In this document: piece by piece, positions 42,158-50,928 of the stretch
Position numbering within the stretch: position 1 is the stretch's first letter
Layout of the letters: the number at the start of each line of letters is the position of its first letter
Assembly (NCBI RefSeq): GCF_026342355.1
Contig: NZ_JAPEMV010000002.1
Span: 62,001 to 126,000, forward strand
Direction: 5' to 3'
Origin: Streptomyces sp. NBC_00249
Lineage (GTDB): Bacteria; Actinomycetota; Actinomycetes; Streptomycetales; Streptomycetaceae
DNA: 64,000 bases
Position numbers and translations under genes: made by a program
Notes under the pieces: model-generated
What the model saw: only the letters and a program-made list of their open reading frames with translations
Databases searched by the model: none
Told to the model about the DNA's origin: nothing

Positions 42158-43779
42158 GAGCCGGCCCCCAGAGCCAGGGTCGCCCCCCGGGCGATCCCGG
42201 TGCGCAGTTCCAGGGCGACGGCCACGTCCAGCACGTCGGGCCGGTCGTGTCCTCTCAGGTCGGCGACGGTCCAGGCGACCCGCAGCACCCGGTCCAGCCC
42301 CCGGGCGGTGAGCAGCCCGCGCTCCATGTCCCGCTCGGCCTGGGCGAGCGCGCCCGGACCGGCGGGCCAGCGGGTGCGCAGTTCGTGCCCGGGGACCTCG
42401 GAGTTGAGCCGCCAGGGGGTGTCCTGGAGCCGGGCGGCGGCCCGGTCGCGGGCTTCGCGGACCCGGTCGGCGACGGTCGCCGTGGCCTCCCCCCGGCCGC
42501 CCCGGCCCAGCAGGTCGGAGCGGGTGACGGGCTCGACCTCCACCCGCAGGTCCACCCGGTCGAGCAGCGGCCCCGACAGCCGGGCCTGGTAGCGGCGGAT
42601 CACCGAGGCGGGGCATTCGCAGCCCGCCCCGTGCAGGGTGTGGCGGCCGCAGGGGCAGGGGTTCGCCGCGAGGACCATCAGGAACCTTGCCGGGAGCCGC
42701 ACCACCCCGGCGGCCCGGGCGATGACCACGTGCCCGGCCTCCAGGGGCTGCCGCAGCGCGTCGAGGGTCTTGCCGCTGAACTCGGCGGCCTCGTCGAGGA
42801 AGAGCACGCCGCGGTGCGCCAGGGAGACCGCCCCCGGCCGGGGGATCCCGGCGCCGCCGCCGACCAGGGACTGCATGGTCGCGGAGTGGTGCGGGGCGCA
42901 GTACGGGGGCCGCCCGACCAGCGGTTCGCCGGGCGGGAGGATCCCCGCGACGGAGTGGACGGCCGTCACCTCCAGCGAGTCCTGGCGCGAGAGCGGGGGC
43001 AGGAGCCACGGCAGCCGCTCGGCGAGCATCGTCTTGCCGGCGCCCGGGGGCCCGCTGAGGAAGAGGTGGTGGCCCCCGGAGGCCGCCACCTCCAGGGCGC
43101 GGCGGGCGCCGTGCTGCCCCGCGACGTCGGCGAGGTCGGGGAAGTCGGCGCAGTCGCTCCCGCCCCGGGTCAGGCCCGTACCGAGTCCGGCGCCCGGGAC
43201 GACCAGCCCCGCCAGCATCGCGTCGGGGCGCCCCGCCCGCCCGGCCGGCTCCTCCTCGGGCACCACCCCGTCGGTCAGCACCGCGATCAGCTGCCGCAGG
43301 CTGCGCACGCCCAGCACCGAGACGTCGGGCACCAAGCCCGCCTCGGCGGCGCACTGCTGAGGAACCACCACCTGCCGGTACCCGGCCTCCGCGGCGGCGA
43401 GCACCGCCGGCAGGATCCCGCGCACCGGGCGCACCCGGCCGTCGAGGCCGAGCTCCCCGATCAGCACCAGGTCGGCGATGGCCCCGGGGTCGACCACCTC
43501 GGCGGCGCCCAGGACGGCCGCCGCGACGGCCAGGTCGAAATGGGCCCCGGACTTCGGTACGGACGCCGGGCTGAGCCCGACGGTCAGCTTCTTCTGCGGC
43601 CACTGGGCGCCGGAGTTGACCACGGCGGCCCGCACCCGGTCCCGGCTCTCGACGAGGGTCTTGTCGGGCAGCCCCACCAGGGTGAAGGCGGCGACCCCGG
43701 GCTCCAGATCGGCCTGGACCTCGACCACCACGCCCTCGACGCCCACCAGGGCCACCGAGCAGGCCCGCGCGAACCCCAT
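42154..43779 (-). CDS. YifB/ComM family Mg-chelatase-like AAA ATPase
   Basis: ATPase of 541 residues. The N-terminal ChlI-like domain (AFTLVGLPDKTLVESRDRVR) precedes the AAA module with Walker A SGPPGAGKTMLAERLP, Walker B GVLFLDEAAEF and ARFLMVLAANPCPCG. A Cys-rich CPCGRHTLHGAGCECP segment typical of the family follows. The ComM group promotes branch migration in natural transformation. The start overlaps the yraN stop, and dprA follows with a 4-nt overlap. Confidence 0.92.
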   Translation of the reverse strand: MGFARACSVALVGVEGVVVEVQADLEPGVAAFTLVGLPDKTLVESRDRVRAAVVNSGAQWPQKKLTVGLSPASVPKSGAHFDLAVAAAVLGAAEVVDPGAIADLVLIGELGLDGRVRPVRGILPAVLAAAEAGYRQVVVPQQCAAEAGLVPDVSVLGVRSLRQLIAVLTDGVVPEEEPAGRAGRPDAMLAGLVVPGAGLGTGLTRGGSDCADFPDLADVAGQHGARRALEVAASGGHHLFLSGPPGAGKTMLAERLPWLLPPLSRQDSLEVTAVHSVAGILPPGEPLVGRPPYCAPHHSATMQSLVGGGAGIPRPGAVSLAHRGVLFLDEAAEFSGKTLDALRQPLEAGHVVIARAAGVVRLPARFLMVLAANPCPCGRHTLHGAGCECPASVIRRYQARLSGPLLDRVDLRVEVEPVTRSDLLGRGGRGEATATVADRVREARDRAAARLQDTPWRLNSEVPGHELRTRWPAGPGALAQAERDMERGLLTARGLDRVLRVAWTVADLRGHDRPDVLDVAVALELRTGIARGATLALGAGS

Positions 43780-44150
43780 CAGGCCACCCCCCTGACGTGT
43801 TCCACCAGGGCCGCACCGCGCCGTGGCAGCAGGACCGCGACCAGGTCGATCCGCACCCCGCCCGGCGGCGGTCCCCCGTGGTCGGCCAGCCAGCGCCCGG
43901 CGAGCCGGCGCAGCCGCTCGGCCTTGCCGGCCCGGACTGCGGCCATGGGGTGTTCGAAGTCCCCCGCCCGGCGCGTCTTGACCTCGCACACGACGAGGGC
44001 GTCCCCGTCCCGCGCGACGATGTCGATCTCGCCCGCCCGGCACCGCCAGTTCCGGGCGATCACCGTCATCCCGGACTCGGTCAGCCGCCGCGCCGCGAGC
44101 TCCTCGCCGTACCGCCCCAATGCCTGCTGTGCCACGCCCTTCGCGTTCAT
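43779..44150 (-). CDS. YraN family (UPF0102) endonuclease-like protein
   Basis: Protein of 123 residues with the restriction-endonuclease-like core: [32 protein letters not shown] and CEVKTRR (E-x-D...E-x-K arrangement). Function is unproven; the family usually neighbours yifB and dprA, as here. GGAGG precedes the ATG by 9 nt. Confidence 0.9.
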   Translation of the reverse strand: MNAKGVAQQALGRYGEELAARRLTESGMTVIARNWRCRAGEIDIVARDGDALVVCEVKTRRAGDFEHPMAAVRAGKAERLRRLAGRWLADHGGPPPGGVRIDLVAVLLPRRGAALVEHVRGVA

Positions 44151-44281
44151 CCGGCACCACCTCCGGCACCGACACTCCCGCGTCCCCGCCCACCGTGTGG
44201 ATCTTGGTGGACAACCGGGGCGTTGTGGACAACCCGCTCACCCTCAGGAGTGATCCCGGGCCGTCAGCCCCCTCGGTGCCG

Positions 44282-44590
44282 TCAGCCGCCCGGCAGTTCG
44301 AGGTCGCTCTTGTTGAGCTCCTCGATGTTCACGTCCTTGAAGGTCAGCACCCGCACCTGCTTGACGAAGCGGGCGGGCCGGTACATGTCCCAGACCCAGG
44401 CGTCCGCCATCGACACCTCGAAGAACACCTCCCCCTGGACCGAGTGCACCTGCATCTCGTAGTCGTTGGTGAGGTAGAAACGACGTTCGGTCTCGATCAC
44501 GTACTTGAACAGCCCGACGACGTCGCGGTACTCCCGATAGAGCTTCAGCTCCATCTCGGTCTCGTACTTCTCGAGGTCCTCGGCGCTCAT
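44282..44590 (-). CDS. DUF2469 family protein
   Basis: Small, acidic, highly conserved actinobacterial protein of 102 residues: SAEDLEKYETEMELKLYREY, VVGLFKYVIETERRFYLTND, YEMQVHSVQGEVFFEV and DAWVWDMYRPARFVKQVRVL. Function unknown; it is regularly found between the lep/rnhB and yraN genes in actinobacteria. Start at 44590 matches the conserved MSAEDLEKY beginning. Confidence 0.92.
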   Translation of the reverse strand: MSAEDLEKYETEMELKLYREYRDVVGLFKYVIETERRFYLTNDYEMQVHSVQGEVFFEVSMADAWVWDMYRPARFVKQVRVLTFKDVNIEELNKSDLELPGG

Positions 44591-44645
44591 GGCATGTTCC
44601 CCTTCAGCCGTGCGTCCCCCTATTGTGCGCCAGCGCCGTGCGCCC

Positions 44646-45149
44646 CTAAACGATTTCCGGGGGCAGGACCACCGGAGCACCCGGGGGACCCTCGTCGAGC
44701 AGTGTGCGAAACAGCTCGGCGAGCTTGGTCGGGTACACCGTCTCACGCGCCGCGAGAAGTTCCTCGGAGGTCCACCATCTCGCCCCGGTGACGCTGCGCC
44801 GCTCCAGCTCGGTGAGCCCGTCCATGGCCGTGGCCGTCCGGTCGGTACGGGCCAGGAAGTACCACTCGTCCTGCTCCCAGCGCCTCCCGTCGAAGGGGAA
44901 GGCGCAGTACCGGTGCCACAGGACCGGCCCCAGCTCCACCTCTGTGATCCCCGTCTCCTCCGCGAGCTCGCGCAGCGCCGCCTGCTCCCGGCTCTCGTCC
45001 CCCTCCAGCCCGCCGCCGGGGGTGAACCACCAGCTGTCGCCGGGGTCGGCCGGTTCGAAGCCGTGCAGCAGCAGGATCCGGTCCTCGGGGTCCAGCAGGA
45101 TCACCCGGGCCACCTTGCGGGGCTCCGCCCCGGACGGCTCAGCGGGCAC
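44646..45149 (-). CDS. Nudix hydrolase
   Basis: Protein of 167 residues. The Nudix box is GGGLEGDESREQAALRELAE followed by ETGI. FEPADPGDSWWFTPGGG before it and DEWYFLA after it are typical of mutT-like members. The GTG start overlaps the sipZ stop by 11 bp. Substrate unknown. In S. lividans sipZ is cotranscribed with unrelated downstream genes, and this fits. Confidence 0.9.
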   Translation of the reverse strand: MPAEPSGAEPRKVARVILLDPEDRILLLHGFEPADPGDSWWFTPGGGLEGDESREQAALRELAEETGITEVELGPVLWHRYCAFPFDGRRWEQDEWYFLARTDRTATAMDGLTELERRSVTGARWWTSEELLAARETVYPTKLAELFRTLLDEGPPGAPVVLPPEIV

Positions 45150-45921
45150 CGGCGCGCTCCCGCCGCCCGAGCCCCAGGACGCGTACGAGCGGCCCGTACG
45201 CGGCTCCCAGGAGCACCAGCGCGGCTCCGGCCACCACCGCCGCCACCTGGAGCCGCAGCGGGCCGGGGCTGGAGACGCCGCCGGGCAGGGCGGCGTACGG
45301 CGCGGGCCGCTCCAGCATGCTCATCGAGGGCCACGCCACCGCGTCCACCCGGGCCTCGACCGCCGAGCGGGGGACGGTGCCCTGTCCGGCCTCCTCGAGG
45401 TGCGCCCGGGAGTCCAGGGACCCCCCGCGCCGGTCGCCCATCAGGAAGAGGTTCCCCTCGGGCACCTTCACCTCGAACCGCCTCTGCGAGGCCCCCACCG
45501 GAGGGGCGCCCGCGACGGTCTCCTCAGGGGCGAGGTACGGCTCGTCCAGTTCCTTGCCGTTCACGGTCAGCCGGCCGCCCTGACCGCAGCAGGCCACGGT
45601 GTCGCCGCCGACGGCCACCACCCGCTTCACCATGGGCGAGGCGCTCCACACGGAGTCCTTGAAGACGACCACGTCGCCGCGGTGGACCTCGGCGCCGTCG
45701 ATCCGCTGCGCCAGCACCCGGTCGCCGGGACGCACCGTCGGCACCATCGAGTCCGTCGGCACCGTGTACGGCTGGTACAGGAGCGCGCCCCAGCCGAAAC
45801 CGCCGACGAAGAGCACGAAGCCGATGGCCACGACGATCCCCGACAACGTGTTGCCGAGGCCGCCGCGGCCATCACCGGTACCGCGTATGGAATTGCTACC
45901 GCTTGCCCGCGTTCCGCCCAT
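45139..45921 (-). CDS. sipZ: Type I signal peptidase SipZ-like
   Basis: Membrane serine protease of 260 residues that removes signal peptides. An N-terminal helix (SGIVVAIGFVLFVGGFGWGA) precedes the catalytic Ser in YTVPTDSMVPTV, and the Lys is in SPMVKRVVAVGGD; box E is GDRRGGSLDSRAH. A second helix near residues 220-245 makes it the only one of the four with a clear C-terminal anchor, as in S. lividans SipZ. Fourth gene of the tandem, first of the downstream transcription unit by analogy. Confidence 0.9.
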   Translation of the reverse strand: MGGTRASGSNSIRGTGDGRGGLGNTLSGIVVAIGFVLFVGGFGWGALLYQPYTVPTDSMVPTVRPGDRVLAQRIDGAEVHRGDVVVFKDSVWSASPMVKRVVAVGGDTVACCGQGGRLTVNGKELDEPYLAPEETVAGAPPVGASQRRFEVKVPEGNLFLMGDRRGGSLDSRAHLEEAGQGTVPRSAVEARVDAVAWPSMSMLERPAPYAALPGGVSSPGPLRLQVAAVVAGAALVLLGAAYGPLVRVLGLGRRERAGAR

Positions 45922-45963
45922 TGCAGCGCCCCCACCTCGGAGATCGTCGACCTGGGCGGCACC

Positions 45964-46869
45964 CTACCCGGCGGTACGGGCCTTGGTCAGCCTCCGCCTG
46001 CGCCACAGGACCACGGGCACCGCGCCCACCAGCCCGAGACCGGCCGGGCCGAGCCCGACGGGCGCCAGCCCGGCGGCTCCGAGACCCAGCGCGGTGGCCT
46101 TGGCCTGGTTGCCGATGCCCGGCTGGTCGAAGGTGTCCGGGACCGGCAGGGTCGACCAGCGGGTCAGCGGCCACGCGACGACCACGGCGCGCCCGACGAC
46201 CTTGTCCACGGGCACGAAGCCCTGGGTGACGTCCTGCTGGTGGTAGCGGGAGTCCTGGGAGTTCTGCCGGTGGTCGCCCATCACCCAGATCTTGCCCTTG
46301 GGCACGGTGAGCGGACCGAACGGGAAGTCGTCGCACGGGGTGTTGCCGGGGAAGATGTACGGCTCGTCCAGCGGCTTGCCGTTGACGATGACCGGTCCCG
46401 ACTTCTTGCACTCCACGGTGTCCCCGCCGATGGCGATGGTCCGCTTGATCAGGTCCTTCTCCTCGGCCGACGGCATGAGGCCGATCCAGCTGAGGGCCTT
46501 CTGCGCGAAGTTCGGCTCCGGGGTGATCTCGTTGGCCAGCCAGGAGGCCGGGTCGTGGAAGACGACGACCTCACCGCGCTCGGGCTCCGAACCGAACCAC
46601 GGGGTGAGCTTGTCCACCAGGACCCGGTCACCGCGCTGCAGCGTGTTCTGCATCGAGTCGGACGGGATCGAGAAGGCCTGCACCAGGAACGTCTTGATCA
46701 GCAGAGCCAGCAGCAGCGCGATACCGATGAGGAGCGGGAGTTCCTTCCAGAAGGAACGGTGCGGGCTCGCCTCGGCCTCGCCCTCCTCGGTCCCGGGCTC
46801 GACGGCGTCGTCGGGGCGCTCCTCGCCCTCGTCACGTCCGGACCGTGCGCCTACCGCCACGTCCCCCAC
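45964..46869 (-). CDS. sipY: Type I signal peptidase SipY-like
   Basis: Signal peptidase of 301 residues. A hydrophilic acidic N-terminus of about 40 residues precedes the helix LLIGIALLLALLIKTFLVQA. Catalytic Ser is in FSIPSDSMQNTL and Lys in KDLIKRTIAIGGD; GDHRQNSQDSRYH is box E. A C-terminal hydrophobic segment (ALGLGAAGLAPVGLGPAGLG) with a basic tail may be a second anchor. I chose the GTG at 46869 (GAGGAG 6 nt upstream) over one at 46875, which overlaps that site. Confidence 0.9.
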   Translation of the reverse strand: MGDVAVGARSGRDEGEERPDDAVEPGTEEGEAEASPHRSFWKELPLLIGIALLLALLIKTFLVQAFSIPSDSMQNTLQRGDRVLVDKLTPWFGSEPERGEVVVFHDPASWLANEITPEPNFAQKALSWIGLMPSAEEKDLIKRTIAIGGDTVECKKSGPVIVNGKPLDEPYIFPGNTPCDDFPFGPLTVPKGKIWVMGDHRQNSQDSRYHQQDVTQGFVPVDKVVGRAVVVAWPLTRWSTLPVPDTFDQPGIGNQAKATALGLGAAGLAPVGLGPAGLGLVGAVPVVLWRRRRLTKARTAG

Positions 46870-46973
46870 ATCCACTCCTCAGTCACGAATCGCCGCCCAC
46901 GCCTGATCAGGCAGGGGCCCTCCCCTCCCTTAACGAGCGGGAGTTCCCTAAGGCGCGGGAGACCGAGGACACA

Positions 46974-47936
46974 CTATGCGAACGGCACGCCCCGTCTGCG
47001 CCCACCAGCCACGCGTCGCCGCGCGCGACGGGCCGGATCCGGCACCGAGAGGAAGGTCTCGGGCTGCTCCAGCTTCCGCCAGTGGTCGAACGGCCAGGCG
47101 ATCACCACGGCCCGGCCGACCACGCCCTTCTCGTCGATGGTGCCCTCGAAGGCCTCGTCGAGGTGGTAGCGGGAATCGGCCGAATCGGCCCGGTGATCAC
47201 CCATCACGAAGATCCGCCCGGCGGGCACCAGCACCTCGAAGAGGATCTCCGAAGGGACGTTGCCGGGTGACACGTACGGCTCATCGAGCGGCGTTCCGTT
47301 GACGGTCACCCGCCCCCTGCCGTCACAGCACTTGACGGTGTCGCCGCCGACGCCGATGACCCGCTTGATCAGGTCCTGCTCGTCGGCCGAGGGCAGCAGG
47401 CCGATGAAGGTCAGGACCTGCTTGACCTGCTTGACGCCGGCCGGGTCCTGGGCGGGCCGGGCCGCCTCGCCCCTCAGCCAGCCGCCCGGGTCCTTGAAGA
47501 CGACGACCTGACCCCGCTCGACCTTGGAGCCGAACCACGGGGTCAGCTTGTCCACCAGCACCCGGTCGCCGATCCGGATGGTCTGCTCCATCGAGCCGGA
47601 GGGGATGAAGAAGGCCTGCACCAGGAAGGTCTTGAGGACCAGGGCTATGCACAGCGCCACCGCGACCAGCAGCGGGAGCTCCCCGACCCGCCGGGTACGC
47701 CGGCGCCGCCGGACCTTGCGCGCCAGCCGGCGCCGCTCGGCCCGGCCACCACCCTCCCCGGCCCCGGCCTCGGCCCCCGGCTCCGCCGAAGGCACAGCGG
47801 GACGTACAGGAGGTACGGGCGGTACAGGAGGTACGGGCGGTACGGCAGGCAGCGGCTCGGACGCGCGCGGCTCGGACGCCACCCGCCGCCCGGGCTCCCG
47901 CCCCCGGCCGCCCCGCGAGCGGCCACGGCTACCCAT
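46974..47936 (-). CDS. sipX: Type I signal peptidase SipX-like, Pro-repeat N-terminus
   Basis: Signal peptidase of 320 residues. The first 85 residues are cytoplasmic and low-complexity: RGRSRGGRGREPGRR, then a Pro-Val repeat encoded by an 18-bp tandem DNA repeat, then a basic RKVRRRRRTRR block. The membrane helix is LPLLVAVALCIALVLKTFLV. Catalytic Ser is in FFIPSGSMEQTI and Lys in QDLIKRVIGVGGD; GDHRADSADSRYH is box E. It overlaps the sipW stop by 8 bp. Confidence 0.9.
   Translation of the reverse strand: MGSRGRSRGGRGREPGRRVASEPRASEPLPAVPPVPPVPPVPPVRPAVPSAEPGAEAGAGEGGGRAERRRLARKVRRRRRTRRVGELPLLVAVALCIALVLKTFLVQAFFIPSGSMEQTIRIGDRVLVDKLTPWFGSKVERGQVVVFKDPGGWLRGEAARPAQDPAGVKQVKQVLTFIGLLPSADEQDLIKRVIGVGGDTVKCCDGRGRVTVNGTPLDEPYVSPGNVPSEILFEVLVPAGRIFVMGDHRADSADSRYHLDEAFEGTIDEKGVVGRAVVIAWPFDHWRKLEQPETFLSVPDPARRARRRVAGGRRRGVPFA
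47804..47845. repeat. 18-bp tandem repeat in sipX
   Basis: GTACAGGAGGTACGGGCG occurs at 47804-47821 and 47822-47839, followed by a partial third copy to 47845. On the minus strand each unit encodes six residues of the Pro-Val repeat of SipX. In-frame copy number could vary by slippage. Confidence 0.85.
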
Positions 47937-48672
47937 GCGAGCCCCCGCCGGCTCCGGCCCCCGGCACCGAACCCCAGCGCGGGACCGGCCAGCCGAGCCA
48001 GTCGGCCCGCCCGATCACCTTCTCCACCGGCACCATCCCCCCGCCCGGCTCCCCCAGGTGGTCCCGCGAGTCCCGGGACTGGGACCGGTGGTCACCCATG
48101 ACCCACAGGGTCCCCAGGGGTACGACGATCCGGAAGGGCACCTTCGAGGGAGCGTCCCCGGGGTAGAGGTACGGCTCTTCCACCGGGACCCCGTTGACCG
48201 AGATCCGGCCCCCCGCGTCGCAGCACACCACGTCGTCCCCGCCGACCCCCACGACCCGCTTCACGAAGTCGGTGTCGGAGGGCTCCGCCAGCCCGAGCGC
48301 CGAAAGGGCCCCGCGCAGGGCTTCACCGACCGGGTTGCCCCCGGCCCGCTCCCGTACGAAGGACCCGGTCCCGTCGAAGACCACCACGTCGCCACGGGCC
48401 GGCCGATCGCCGAAACGGTACGCCAGCTTGTTGACCAGGATCCGGTCCCCGACCCGCAGCGTCGGCTCCATCGAGCGGCTCGGGATCAGGAAGGGCTGGA
48501 CCACGAAGTTGCTGAGCAGCAGCAGGAAGACGGTGCACACCGCACCGAGCGCCGCGGCCCGCCGCCAGGAGCACGTGAACGGACGCCACCGGGAAAACGC
48601 AGAACGCGGCCGCCCCTCCCCCTGTTCGGGGGAGGAGTGGCCGCGCTGTGTGAGCTCTGCTTCGGTGTCCAT
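47929..48672 (-). CDS. sipW: Type I signal peptidase SipW-like
   Basis: Signal peptidase of 247 residues, first of the four. A hydrophilic N-terminus (MDTEAELTQRGHSSPEQGEG) precedes the helix AALGAVCTVFLLLLSNFVV. Catalytic Ser is in FLIPSRSMEPTL and Lys in TDFVKRVVGVGGD; GDHRSQSRDSRDH is box E. The same N-terminus is, as I recall, present in the S. coelicolor protein, which supports this start even though the DNA for these codons folds into a terminator-like hairpin. The four Sips likely share substrates but differ in preference. Confidence 0.9.
   Translation of the reverse strand: MDTEAELTQRGHSSPEQGEGRPRSAFSRWRPFTCSWRRAAALGAVCTVFLLLLSNFVVQPFLIPSRSMEPTLRVGDRILVNKLAYRFGDRPARGDVVVFDGTGSFVRERAGGNPVGEALRGALSALGLAEPSDTDFVKRVVGVGGDDVVCCDAGGRISVNGVPVEEPYLYPGDAPSKVPFRIVVPLGTLWVMGDHRSQSRDSRDHLGEPGGGMVPVEKVIGRADWLGWPVPRWGSVPGAGAGGGSHG
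48605..48645 (-). terminator. rplS terminator-like hairpin inside the sipW 5' codons
   Basis: CGCGGCC pairs with GGCCGCG (48605-48611 with 48639-48645), and inside it CCTCCCCC pairs with GGGGGAGG (48615-48622 with 48628-48635) around a TGTTC loop. On the minus strand GTTCTGCGTTTTCCC follows. It lies 72 bp after the rplS stop, within sipW codons 10-23. Confidence 0.75.
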
Positions 48673-48716
48673 CGGGGGCGAGCCTATCCGGCCGTCCCCG
48701 GGATCCGGAGAGGAGA

Positions 48717-49067
48717 TCAGCGGTCGCGCTTCTCCTTGATCTTCGCGGCCTTGCCGCGGAGCTCACGGAGGAAGTACAGCTTGGCGCGACGCACGTCACC
48801 ACGGGTGACGAGCTCGATCTTCTCGAAGATCGGGGAGTGGACCGGGAAGGTACGCTCCACGCCGACGCTGAAGGAGACCTTGCGAACGGTGAAGGTCTCG
48901 GAGACGCCAGAGCCCTGGCGACGGATGACAACGCCCTTGAACTGCTGGATACGGGAGCGGTTGCCCTCGATCACGCGGACGTGCACGTTGATCGTGTCAC
49001 CCGGGCGGAAGGCCGGGACGTCGGTGCGCAGGGAGGCGGCGTTGACGCCATCGAGCAGGTGAGACAT
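48717..49067 (-). CDS. rplS: 50S ribosomal protein L19
   Basis: Ribosomal protein of 116 residues at the subunit interface. Conserved: [60 protein letters not shown] and [20 protein letters not shown]. The ATG at 49067 starts MSHLLDGVN; upstream frame is spurious. It follows trmD after a hairpin. Confidence 0.96.
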   Translation of the reverse strand: MSHLLDGVNAASLRTDVPAFRPGDTINVHVRVIEGNRSRIQQFKGVVIRRQGSGVSETFTVRKVSFSVGVERTFPVHSPIFEKIELVTRGDVRRAKLYFLRELRGKAAKIKEKRDR

Positions 49068-49148
49068 GTTGTTCGTCTGCTTTCTTCGCACGACGCCACA
49101 GGTCGCCGGTGCGGATTTCCGTAGAGAATTCGGGAGCCGTGTCACTCG

Positions 49149-49183
49149 GCGGGCGACGGTCCCCCTGTGGCAGGGGCGCCCGC
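49149..49183 (-). terminator. Hairpin between trmD and rplS
   Basis: GCGGGCG (49149-49155) pairs with CGCCCGC (49177-49183), enclosing a CCCCT...AGGGG inner stem. It may end or attenuate the trmD transcript ahead of rplS. Confidence 0.55.
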
Positions 49184-49200
49184 GAGCACACAGCAGCCGC

Positions 49201-50022
49201 CTATTCTTCCACGGCTCCGGGCCTGCGCCAAAATCGGCCGTCGGCGGTGGGCCGCCAGCCCAGGATGCTGAGGATCTCCCGGTCCTTCTTGTCGAAGGCG
49301 GAGGCCTCGCAGCGCTCGATCAGGTCCGGGCGGTTGCGGGCGGTCCGGCGGAAGGCCTCGTCGCGGCGCCAACGGGCGATCTTCCCGTGGTGGCCGCTGA
49401 GCAGCACCTCGGGGATGCCGCGCCCGCGCCACTCCGGGGGCTTGGTGTAGACGGGCCCTTCGAGCAGGTTGGCCATCTCGCCGGGCGCGAAGGAGTCGTC
49501 GCGGTGCGATTCGGCGTTGCCGAGGACCCCGGGGAGCAGCCGGGCCACGGCCTCGGTGACGACCAGGACGGCGGCCTCGCCGCCCGCCAGGACGTAGTCG
49601 CCGATGGAGACCTCGTAGACCGGCATGCGCGTGGCGTACTCGTCCATGACCCGGCGGTCGATGCCCTCGTAGCGCGCGGGCGTGAAGATCAGCCAGGGGC
49701 GCTCGGAGAGTTCGACGGCCAGTTCCTGGGTGAACGGCCGGCCACTGGGCGTGGGGACGACCATGACCGGACCGTGCGCGCCGCTCTCGTAGCCGTCGGC
49801 CAGCGCGGAGTCCAGGGCCTCGCCCCAGGGGTCGGTCTTCATGACCATGCCGGGGCCGCCGCCGTAGGGGGTGTCGTCGACCGTGTTGTGCCGGTCGTAC
49901 GTCCAGTCCCGCAGGTCGTGCACGTGTACGTCGAGCTGCCCGCGGGCCCGCGCCTTGCCGACGAGGGAGACGTTCAGCGGTTCGAGGTACTCGGGGAAGA
50001 TCGTGACGACGTCCAGCCGCAT
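49201..50022 (-). CDS. trmD: tRNA (guanine-37-N1)-methyltransferase TrmD
   Basis: SPOUT-class enzyme of 273 residues that methylates G37 of tRNA to keep reading frame. Motifs: [27 protein letters not shown], the SAM-binding trefoil knot ([35 protein letters not shown]) and HYTRP-like [20 protein letters not shown]. Its ATG overlaps the rimM stop. Confidence 0.96.
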   Translation of the reverse strand: MRLDVVTIFPEYLEPLNVSLVGKARARGQLDVHVHDLRDWTYDRHNTVDDTPYGGGPGMVMKTDPWGEALDSALADGYESGAHGPVMVVPTPSGRPFTQELAVELSERPWLIFTPARYEGIDRRVMDEYATRMPVYEVSIGDYVLAGGEAAVLVVTEAVARLLPGVLGNAESHRDDSFAPGEMANLLEGPVYTKPPEWRGRGIPEVLLSGHHGKIARWRRDEAFRRTARNRPDLIERCEASAFDKKDREILSILGWRPTADGRFWRRPGAVEE

Positions 50023-50609
50023 CAGGCGTCGCCCTCGCCCTTGGCCTCACCCTCGGCCTCGTCCTCGGCCTCGGCGTCACGCGCGGAGGCGACCTCGGCG
50101 CGGTCGTCGATCAGCCCGGGCGGCGGGGTGATGACGCAGCGCTGCTCCTCCAGGTCGATCTCGGCGACGATCTCCTCGACGAAGGGGATCATCACCTCGG
50201 TGCCGTCGGGACGCTCCACGATGAAGAGGTCCTGCGAGGGCAGGTGCGAGATCTCGGTGATCCGGCCGATCTCGGTGCCGTCCTCCAGGACGACGTCGAG
50301 GTCCATCAGCTGGTGGTCGTAGTACTCGTCGGGCTCGGCCGGCAGCTCGGAGGGGTCCACGTCGGCGATGAGCAGGATGTTGCGCAGGGCCTCGGCCCCG
50401 GTGCGGTCCTTGACGCCCGCGAAGCGGAGCATGAGCCGGCCGCTGTGCACCCGTCCCGTCTCGATGGTCAGCGGACCCGCCGACGCCGGTTCGGTCCGCA
50501 GGACGGCGCCGGGCCCGAGCCGCAGCTCCGGCTCGTCGGTCCGCACCTCGACGGTGACCTCACCCTTGATCCCGTGGGCGCGGCCGATCCGCGCGACTAC
50601 CAGCTCCAC
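50022..50609 (-). CDS. rimM: 16S rRNA processing protein RimM
   Basis: Ribosome maturation factor of 195 residues acting on the 30S head. The N-terminal domain starts [19 protein letters not shown]; the PRC-barrel is [20 protein letters not shown] with [15 protein letters not shown]. The C-terminus carries an acidic tail ([12 protein letters not shown]). It precedes trmD in the usual order and follows khpA with a strong hairpin in between. Confidence 0.94.
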   Translation of the reverse strand: MELVVARIGRAHGIKGEVTVEVRTDEPELRLGPGAVLRTEPASAGPLTIETGRVHSGRLMLRFAGVKDRTGAEALRNILLIADVDPSELPAEPDEYYDHQLMDLDVVLEDGTEIGRITEISHLPSQDLFIVERPDGTEVMIPFVEEIVAEIDLEEQRCVITPPPGLIDDRAEVASARDAEAEDEAEGEAKGEGDA

Positions 50610-50631
50610 TATCTCTCCTGTTCAGACGACG

Positions 50632-50669
50632 ACGGGCCGGGGCGGGCGCAAATGCCCTCCCCGGCCCGT
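50632..50669 (-). terminator. Hairpin between khpA and rimM
   Basis: ACGGGCCGGGG (50632-50642) pairs with CCCCGGCCCGT (50659-50669), and an inner GGGC...GCCC is possible. It is only 18 bp after the khpA stop and 23 bp before the rimM start, so attenuation or processing in the ribosomal operon is as likely as termination. Confidence 0.7.
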
Positions 50670-50686
50670 GCCGGTGATTCAACTGC

Positions 50687-50926
50687 TCAGCGGACCTGGT
50701 CCACGTCGACGAGGTCGACGCGGATCCCCCGGCCGCCGATGGCGCCCACGACGGTACGCAGTGCACGCGCGGTGCGGCCGTTACGGCCGATCACCTTCCC
50801 GAGGTCGTCGGGGTGTACCCGGACCTCGAGCACCTGACCGCGGCGCAGGTTGCGCGAGGCGACCTGCACGTCGTCGGGGTTGTCCACAATGCCCTTCACG
50901 AGGTGCTCAAGAGCCTCCTCGAGCAT
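50687..50926 (-). CDS. khpA: KH-domain RNA-binding protein KhpA-like
   Basis: RNA-binding protein of 79 residues with a single KH domain: DLGKVIGRNGRTARALRTVV contains the GxxG loop (GRNG). Relatives pair with KhpB to act on small RNAs and cell elongation. It lies 2 bp after the rpsP stop in the standard rpsP-khpA-rimM-trmD-rplS order. Confidence 0.94.
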   Translation of the reverse strand: MLEEALEHLVKGIVDNPDDVQVASRNLRRGQVLEVRVHPDDLGKVIGRNGRTARALRTVVGAIGGRGIRVDLVDVDQVR

Positions 50927-50928
50927 GA

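Noticed and set aside
40976..44150. A novel DNA-uptake system formed by dprA, yifB and yraN
   Set aside because: The trio is a conserved neighbourhood in many bacteria, including non-competent ones; no pilus or ComEC-like genes are present.
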